Source: Methylomonas sp. AM2-LC
GTDB lineage: Bacteria > Pseudomonadota > Gammaproteobacteria > Methylococcales > Methylomonadaceae
DNA length: 64,000 bases
Assembly (NCBI RefSeq): GCF_039904985.1
Contig: NZ_CP157005.1
Location: 3,677,501 to 3,741,500, forward strand
Direction: 5' to 3'
The stretch's first letter is position 1. Each line of letters opens with the position of its first letter. The translations under genes and the position numbers were made by a program. Below the pieces are notes generated by a model. The model ran no database searches and was not told where the DNA came from. It was given only the letters and a program-made list of their open reading frames with translations. Of the stretch, positions 18,701 through 27,700 are shown piece by piece.

Positions 18701-21700
18701 TGGAATTAGCGTCACCGTTTTACCATCAGCACTCAATGTTCTGCTGGCAGCTACACGCTGATTAGTTGCAGTATCATAGAGGGCAATAGTATCGCCATTC
18801 ACTGCTAACGGATTCAATCGGTCATTAAAGGTCATCACCATCTGACTGTTAATACCGATATTAGTAGCATTATAGGCAGGACTATACGCTACCAAACTGG
18901 CATTGTATAAATCCACACTGCTACCGGTAGTAAAGCTGCGTTTAGCGGTACTGGCCAACACATTGCCACTCATATCCTGCACGCCTTGCACTTGCAAGGT
19001 ATAGACTGTATTAACCTTCAATGGTTGGTTTAGCAACAAGCTGACGATAGTATGATCACCATTTTGTTGTGGCGTGGTGGGCACTACTACACCGTTTTGC
19101 AACAGTTGAACCCCACTCAACGATAAACCATTCACCGCTTCATTAAATTGCACTTGTAACTGTACATTGGTAGCAACACCGGTTTGACTATCATTAAAAC
19201 TGTAATTACTGACTTGTGGTGCTACGGTATCTGTGACAGTTCCGGTAGTGAGCGTTTGCGATTGATACAAAGCATTGCCATTAATACCTTGCACACCATA
19301 CACATACAGATAGTAAGTACGCGAAGCAGTAAGCGCCTGAGTGGGAACCAAACTCAAAGTATAACCATCGCTACTGACCGCAATGCTAGCCGCTAGATGT
19401 TGACCGGTAACATTATCGTACAAATAGAATGTACTTGCGGTAACACTGATTGGATCTACCGGCGTACTAATTTTCACGTTAAATATGGCGTTAACGGGTA
19501 CATTAGTTACATTATTTACAAAGCCCCAGTTACTGACGGTAGGCGTACTGTAATCAGGGCCATTGGCAGTCTTAAAAGTATGCGTCACACTTTGCACAGT
19601 TTGACCGGCATAATCTTGAGGTGTAGAGACGGTTAAGGTCACCGTGCTTGCAGCTGCCCAAGGTTCATGTGGCACATAACTTACCTGGGTATTACCATTG
19701 CTGAAATTCAGCGAATAAGTACGGGCATCACCGCCAGTGTCTTGAGCCAGCGGTATATCCGCATTATCGGGCAGCATACTGAGCGGATTAATCGCTTCGT
19801 TGAAGCTAATATCCACATGATTGTTGATACCCACATTGCTGGCCCCGTCTCTTGGATTTAGCGATAGCACTTGTGGTGTCATGGCATCCACCGCCTGACC
19901 GGCAGTGAAAGCCCAGTAATAAGCACTATTATAGGTACTGGCAACCCCGCTGGCGTTTTTCACACCCGTGAATACTCCATAATAATAGTAATGACCTGCC
20001 TGCAACGCACTGTTAGGTGTCAGTCGTACCAGCATATTACCTTTCAACAACGAGACAGTAACGGGTATTGGTGAACTGCTATTGTTTGAATCATACAACA
20101 CAAAGGTATTACTGTTCACTGTGGTAGAGTCTAACGGTTCATTAAATTGCAGATCAATCACACCATTCAACGGCAGAGCAATGCCATTATTGGTATTAAT
20201 AGCAACCACAGTAGGCGCGGTTAAGGCTGGGTCATCGACAGTACGGAACGAACTATGATAGCTATTCAAGGCATCGCCGTTTAAATCCGTAGCGGTGCTG
20301 TCCAGGAAGACTTCCACCAGCGCTTGCTTGCTCCAAGGTTGCTTAGGTGTAAACTCTATGGCACTGCCATCGCCTAATACTTGCGTGGTACCGGTAATCA
20401 ACACCCCATTTTGTGAGACGTGCAATGCACCTTGTACTGTGCTGGCTTTCAGTGGTTTATTACTGTACAGCACTACTTTGTTTTTAACCGGAACCTGATA
20501 AGAGCTATTGCCAGGATAAACAGTAATGATACTAGGACGACTGTAATCTGTAGTCGCTGCTGTGGTAAATACTTTGATAGTATCCGCCAGCGCATTGCCA
20601 TTCATATCCTGAATGTCGTGTGTCATCACCACCGACACTGTACTGCTGGCAGGAATGTTGTTACTCAAGATGATAGTGCGATTATCCGCAGAATAACTGA
20701 TATTCGGACGCACTATGCCGCCATTTACAAACAAGCCCAGCGACTGATTATTAACCGTATTGTGATTCAGCGATTTCGAGAACGTCAACACAATCGGATT
20801 ATTGCTAGCCACATCCACCGAACCATCAGTTGGTGTGATAGAAAGCAATGTGGGTTTAGTGATATCAGTGTTGGCTCCGGTAGAGAAATAGCCGTAGCTG
20901 TTGGCTGCGTTACCCGTTAAATCCAATACTCCATAAACATTCACATAGATTTGCGTATTGGCCGGTAATGGCTGAGCTGGGGTAAAGGTTACCGTTTTAC
21001 CGTCACTACTCAAGCTGGTACTACCACCTATCTGACCGTTATAGCCGCTAGCCGTGAGATAAATACCACCTAAGGTAGTCGGATCCATGGCTTTATTGAA
21101 GGTCACAATAATCGGTGTATTGACACTAATACCAAACGCATTGGAACTCGGCGTCACATAGAAGGAAGGCGCAGAGGTATCCGTACTAGTACCCGTAGTG
21201 AATTTTTCCGTCACAGGCGCTAGTTTATTACCGGCATAGTCGGTTAATCCAGAAATGACCACCGTGTAATTGGTATTGGCTGTTAACGCTGTTGTTGGGG
21301 TAAAGGTGATGGTTTCATTATCACTACCCAAAGTGGCCGTACCAGGGACAGTTACACCATTAATCTGTAAAGTAATGCCATTTGCTACACTGGCACTAGT
21401 CACCTGTGTATCCAGTACGAAGCGTAGTTTTTCGTTCAGACTGACTCCGGTAGCACCATTTTGTATATTGCTTCCACTAATGACCGGTGGTAACACATTC
21501 GCCACTGTTCCGGTTTGGAAATACCAACTCGTACCATTGACATAAATACCGGACTGATTATACAAAGTCGCCCAGTTAGAAATATAGATATAGTATTGGT
21601 GATTGGGTAATAAAGAGCTGCTTGGGGTTACTTTAACCGTCAAACCATCACTACTGAGCGAAGTCGTTGCAGAGATGCGCTGATTAGTCGTCGGATCATA

Positions 21701-24700
21701 CAAAGCAACCGTATCACCATTCACATTCAACGGATTCAATCGGTCATTGAAGGTTATTACCATCTGGCTGTTAAGACCCACATTTCCTGCATTGTAGGCT
21801 GGACTATAGGTAACAACACTAGCATTGTACAAATCTACACCGCTACCGCTAGTAAAACTGCGTTTGGCGGTACTTGCCAACACATTGCCACTCATATCCT
21901 GTACACCTTGCACTTGCAAGGTGTAAGCTGTATTGGCTAACAAGGGTTTATTTAACAACAGGCTGACGATAGTATGATCACCATTTTGTTGCGGTGTGGT
22001 GGGCACTACTACACCGTTTTGCAACAGTTGAACCCCACTCAACGATAAACCATTCACCGCTTCATTAAATTGCACTTGTAACTGTACATTGGTAGCAACA
22101 CCGGTTTGACTATCATTAAAACTGTAATTACTGACTTGTGGTGCTACGGTATCTGTGACAGTTCCGGTAGTGAGCGTTTGCGATTGATACAAAGCATTGC
22201 CATTAACACCTTGTACACCGTACACATATAAATAATAAGTACGATACACTGACAGAGCTTGATTTGGCACTAGACTTAAAGTATAGCCATCACTGCTAGC
22301 AGCAATACTGGCAGCCATATGCTGACCTGTAACACTATCGTACAAATAAAATGTACTGGCGTTAACACTGATAGGATCTACCGGCGTGCTAATTTTCACG
22401 TTAAATACCGCGTTAACAGGTATATTCGTAGCATTGTTTACAAATCCCCAGTTACTCACAGTAGGCGTACTGTAATCAGGGCCATTGGCTGTGGTAAAGG
22501 TATGCGTCACACTTTGCACTGTTTGACCTGCATAATCCTGTGGTGTTGCGACGGTTAAGGTCACCGTGCTTGCAGCTGCCCAAGGTTCATGTGGCACATA
22601 ACTTACCTGGGTATTACCATTGCTAAAATTCAGCGAGTAAGTACGGGCATCGCCGCCAGTGTCTTGAGCCAGCGGTATATCCGCATTATCGGGCAGCATA
22701 CTGAGTGGATTAATCGCTTCGTTGAAGCTAATATCCACATGATTGTTGATACCCACATTGCTGGCCCCGTCTCTTGGATTTAGCGATAGCACTTGTGGTG
22801 TCATGGCATCCACCGCCTGACCGGCAGTGAAAGCCCAGTAATAAGCACTATTATAGGTACTGGCTACCTCGCTGGCGTTTTTCACACCCGTGAGTACTCC
22901 GAAATAATAGTAATGACCCGCCTGCAACGCACTGTCAGGTGTCAATCGTACCAGCATATTGCCTTTCAACAACGACACCGTAACGGGTAGTGGTGAACTG
23001 CTATTGTTTGAATCATGCAACACAAAGGTATTACTGTTCACTGTAGCAGGGTCTAACGGTTCATTAAATTGCAGATCAATCACACCATTCAACGGCAGAG
23101 CAATGTCATTATTGGTATTAATAGCAACCACTGTAGGCGCAGTTAAGGCTGGGTCATCGACAGTACGGAACGAGCTATGATAGCTATACAACGCATCACC
23201 GTTTAAATCGGTAGCAGTGCTGTCCAAGAAGACTTCCACCAGTGCTTGCTTGCTCCAAGGTTGCTTAGGTGTAAACTCTATGGCACTGCCATCGCCTAAT
23301 ACTTGCGTGGTACCGGTAATCAACACCCCATTTTGTGAGATGTGCAATGCACCTTGTACTGTGCTGGCTTTCAGTGGTTTATTACTGTACAGCACCACTT
23401 TGTTTTTAACCGGAACCTGATAAGAGCTATTGCCAGGATAAACAGTAATGATACTGGGACGACTGTAATCTGTAGTCGCTGCTGTGGTAAATACTTTGAT
23501 AGTATCCGCCAGCGCATTGCCATTCATATCCTGAATATCGTGCGTCATCACCACCGATACTGTACTGCTGGCAGGAATGTTGTTACTCAAGATGATAGTG
23601 CGATTATCCGCAGAATAACTGATATTCGGACGCACTATGCCGCCATTCACAAACAAGCCTAGCGACTGATTATTAACCGTACTGCGATTTAGTGATTTCG
23701 AGAATGTCAACACAATCGGATTATTGCTAGCCACATCCACCGAACCATCAGTTGGTGTGATAGAGAGCAAAGTGGGTTTAGTGGTATCCGTATTGGCTCC
23801 GGTAGAGAAATAGCCATAACTGTTGGCTGCGTTACCCGTTAAATCCAATACTCCATAAACATTCACATAGATTTGCGTATTGGCGGGTAATGGCCCAGCT
23901 GGGGTAAAGGTTACCGTTTTACCGTCACTACTCAAGCTGGCACTACCGGCTATCTGACCACTATAGCCGTTAGTTGTGAGATAAATACCACCTAAGGTAG
24001 TCGGATCAATTGCTTTATTGAAGGTAACGATAATTGGTGTGTTGACACTAATACCAAACGCATTGGAACTCGGCGTCACATAGAACGAAGGCGCAGAAGT
24101 ATCCGTGCTAGTACCCGTAGTGAATTTTTCCGTCACAGGCGCTAGTTTATTACCGGCATAGTCGGTTAATCCAGAAATGACCACCGTGTAATTGGTATTG
24201 GCTGTTAACGCTGTTGTTGGGGTAAAGGTAATGGTTTCATTATCACTACCCAAAGTGGCTGTACCAGGGACAGTTACACCATTAATCTGTAAAGTAATGC
24301 CATTTGCTACACTGGCGCTAGTCACCTGTGTATCCAGTACGAAGCGCAGTTTTTCGTTCAAACTGACACCGATAGCACCATCCTGTAAATTGCTGCCGCT
24401 AATGACAGGTGGTAACACATTCGACACTGTTCCGGTTTGGAAATACCAACTCGTACCATAGACTTGGTATCCAGACTGACTATATAAAGGCGCCCAGTTA
24501 GAGATATAGATATAGTATTGGTGATTGGGTAATAAAGAGCTGCTTGGAGTTACTGTAACCGTCAAACCATCACTGCTGAGCGCAGTAGTTGCAGGGATGC
24601 GCTGACCAATTGCCTGATCATATAACGCTACCGTATCACCATTAACAGATAGTGGATTCAAGCGATCACTAAATGTCATCACCATTTTACTGTTAAGCCC

Positions 24701-27700
24701 CACATTTCCAGCGTTGTAGGCTGGGCTATAATTAACCAATGATGGATTTACCTGATCTGCGGTAGATCCTGTAGAGAAATTAAGATCTGCGGAATTGGGT
24801 AACAAATTACCGCTTAAATCCTGCACGCCTTCAATATGTAACTTATAGCTGCTATTAGCCAGCAAAGGTTGTAAAAGTTTCAAGGTTAGGGTTTTGTGAT
24901 CACTACTTAATTGACGAACTATGGTTACCCCGGCACCACTTTGGGTTAACGTTATAGAACCCAAACTTAAATCGCTGACTACCTTATTAAACTGCACCTG
25001 CAATTGCGGATTAGTAGGCACATTACTCTGACCACTGGCAAGACTATAACCGACAATTTGTGGCCCCGTAGAGTCACTTTGGAAATTAGTAGTAAAGTAA
25101 AAATTAGAATAACCCAGTGAATTACCAAATAAATCTTTAATACCGTTAGTGACAGAAATATAGTATTGCCGCCCAACAGCAAGCGCAGTATTCGGAATAA
25201 AATACAGGCTTTGCGCATCGCCACTCAGATTGATAATACCCTGAATATTTTCACCTGTTGTACTGTCGTGCAGCAAGACAGTTTGGGAAGTTACTGTTTT
25301 GCTATCGACTGGTTTACTAAACACAACCCCAATCTCGGTATTGACCGGCACATCGGTAGTATTGGCTGCAGGATCAACTCTTAACACAGTAGGCGCAGTG
25401 TTATCCACTGTGTAACCCGTTTTATATTGGAACGTATAGGGTGCCACCAAGCGGTTACCTGCCAAATCGCGCACTTTATCGATGACTATTTTATAATCGG
25501 TGTTATGCCCTAGAATACTGGTTGGTGTAAATATCACCTGTAGGCCATCGCTTGACCAGGTAACGCTACCAGGAATAGTGGCGGCCCCTTCCAACAGGCC
25601 TTCGTACACGGTTACGGTGCCGGATTTAACAAATTTTGGCGTTAAGGGTTCATCAAAAGTAATAATGATCGGATTATTTTCCGGTACATTGGTTGCCAGA
25701 TTAACCGGCGTTGTTGATGCTACTGTAGGTGGAGTAGTATCTGGATTTAAAGGGTCGGTTTCATTTTGTACTTCTGAACCATCAGTCAGTTGATCGCCGT
25801 CAGTATCGACATTCAGTGGATTGGTGCCTCTGTCTACTTCGTCGCCATCCAACAACAAATCTCCATCAGTATCTGCAACTGTTGGCTTTGTACCTCGCGC
25901 TTTTTCCTGAATATCACTTAAACCATCCCGATCAGTATCGTGTTCGACTAACAGATTTAGCGTTGGTGTCGGTGTGGCATTACCGCCGAAATCAGTAGCA
26001 GTTACTGATACAGTAATGGTATTACCGACGGTGCCATAAGGCACATAAAGTGGATATGCATAGGGACGAGAGCTATCCACATACACCACATTACCATTAA
26101 TTGAAAAAGTGACTGATTTAACACCAATATCATCAGTTGCATCAACCAGTAAATTGATGGTTTTACCCTCAACTGCCACCGAGTCTTGCGGCAAACTAGT
26201 AAATTGGATAGTGGGAGGAACACCACCATTATCTTCAATCAAACGATATTGCCCTATCATCAGATTAGTGCTGCCAGTAGTACCCCAATCGGCAATATCT
26301 GCAGAATCTGTCAAATAAACATAGTTGGAATCCAATGCCAGACCGGTACCGTTATTGTCGTTGAATTGTTTAAAATCAACATAACCCTGATAACTGGAAA
26401 CAGCTGGATTATCAATGTTCACATAAGGTGCGGCATTAACAAATCTAACTTCGGAAAAGAATGCAAAACTGTCGGTTAATTCAACATCGTTTGGATAAAA
26501 ACTGGCATCTTCACCAATAATATTGGGACTGGTTGGTACTGAAATATCGATTAAGCGATATCCTGAAGTATAAGCAGCCACATAGGCATATTGTCCATTG
26601 ATAGCAACATCTTTCACGGAGCCGATGGAAATACTACCCTGTGTGACTGGATTAAGCTTATCTGTTGTATCAATTACATAAAAGGATTGACCTGCTACTG
26701 CGACCATGGTTGTGCCTTGGGCATCAACACCAAATACTTCCCCCAGTTCTGTTAAACTGCCTAACGATAAAGGCCGGGAAGGTACATGCACATCGACAAT
26801 TTGCACACCGCCCGTACCATTGGCTAGATAAGCATATTGATTATCAACCTTAACATCCTGAGTAAACCCAGCGGTAGGGTAAGAAGCAATAAGCACCGGG
26901 CTGCTTGGTTTGGTAACATCAAAAATTTGTAAACCGTCTGTACCATCCGCGACATAAGCTACCGTACCAACCACCCTTACATCCAGAGCAGTTCCGGCAG
27001 TGTCAATACTACCCACTATGGCTGGATGGGAGTGGTCAGAAACATTAACGACCTGCAAACCAGCACTACCAGCTGCCACATAAGCATAATCCCCTGAAAT
27101 ATCCACGTTATTGGCATAACCGGGAATACCTATATAGGAGAGTGCAACAGGACTGAATGATCCAACATTGACAGTCGCAGTGATGGATTGTCCATGATTT
27201 TTGACAGTAAGTTTTGCTGTGCCTGATTGACCAGCAAAAATTAAACCATCAACACCACCAAAACTGACCACACTCAGATCACTGGAGCTATAAGTGGTGC
27301 CGGTTGAGCTTTTAGTAATATCTGCGGTAGTACCATCCAAACGTGTTCCAATCACTTTTAATTGTAGATTGGCCTCGTTATACATGGTGTTATAAGTCAT
27401 GGTTGGATTGGGCGGCGTCACCTTGATGGAAGCGAAAATTCGTCCACCGCCATCACTGGCATTGGTTGGATCATAGCCCGATTCTTCCTCATCAAAATCG
27501 CTGACGCCATCACCGTCAGAATCTGCTTTTAGCGGGTCGGTTTTATAGTGGTGTGGATTGGCCGAGAATGTGCCATTAACCTCATCACCATCATTAATGC
27601 CATCACCATCAGTATCTGGATTATTGGGATTAGTACCGATTTTATATTCTTGCAGGTTGGTTAAACCATCGCTGTCAAAATCCTCCTGTGCATCCAGAGG

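Noticed and set aside
19397..23662. Many plus-strand reading frames inside the giant gene, several occurring twice about 2.92 kb apart
   Set aside because: They are antisense shadows; the repetition comes from the super-repeat itself, and none has a ribosome site or a recognisable protein.
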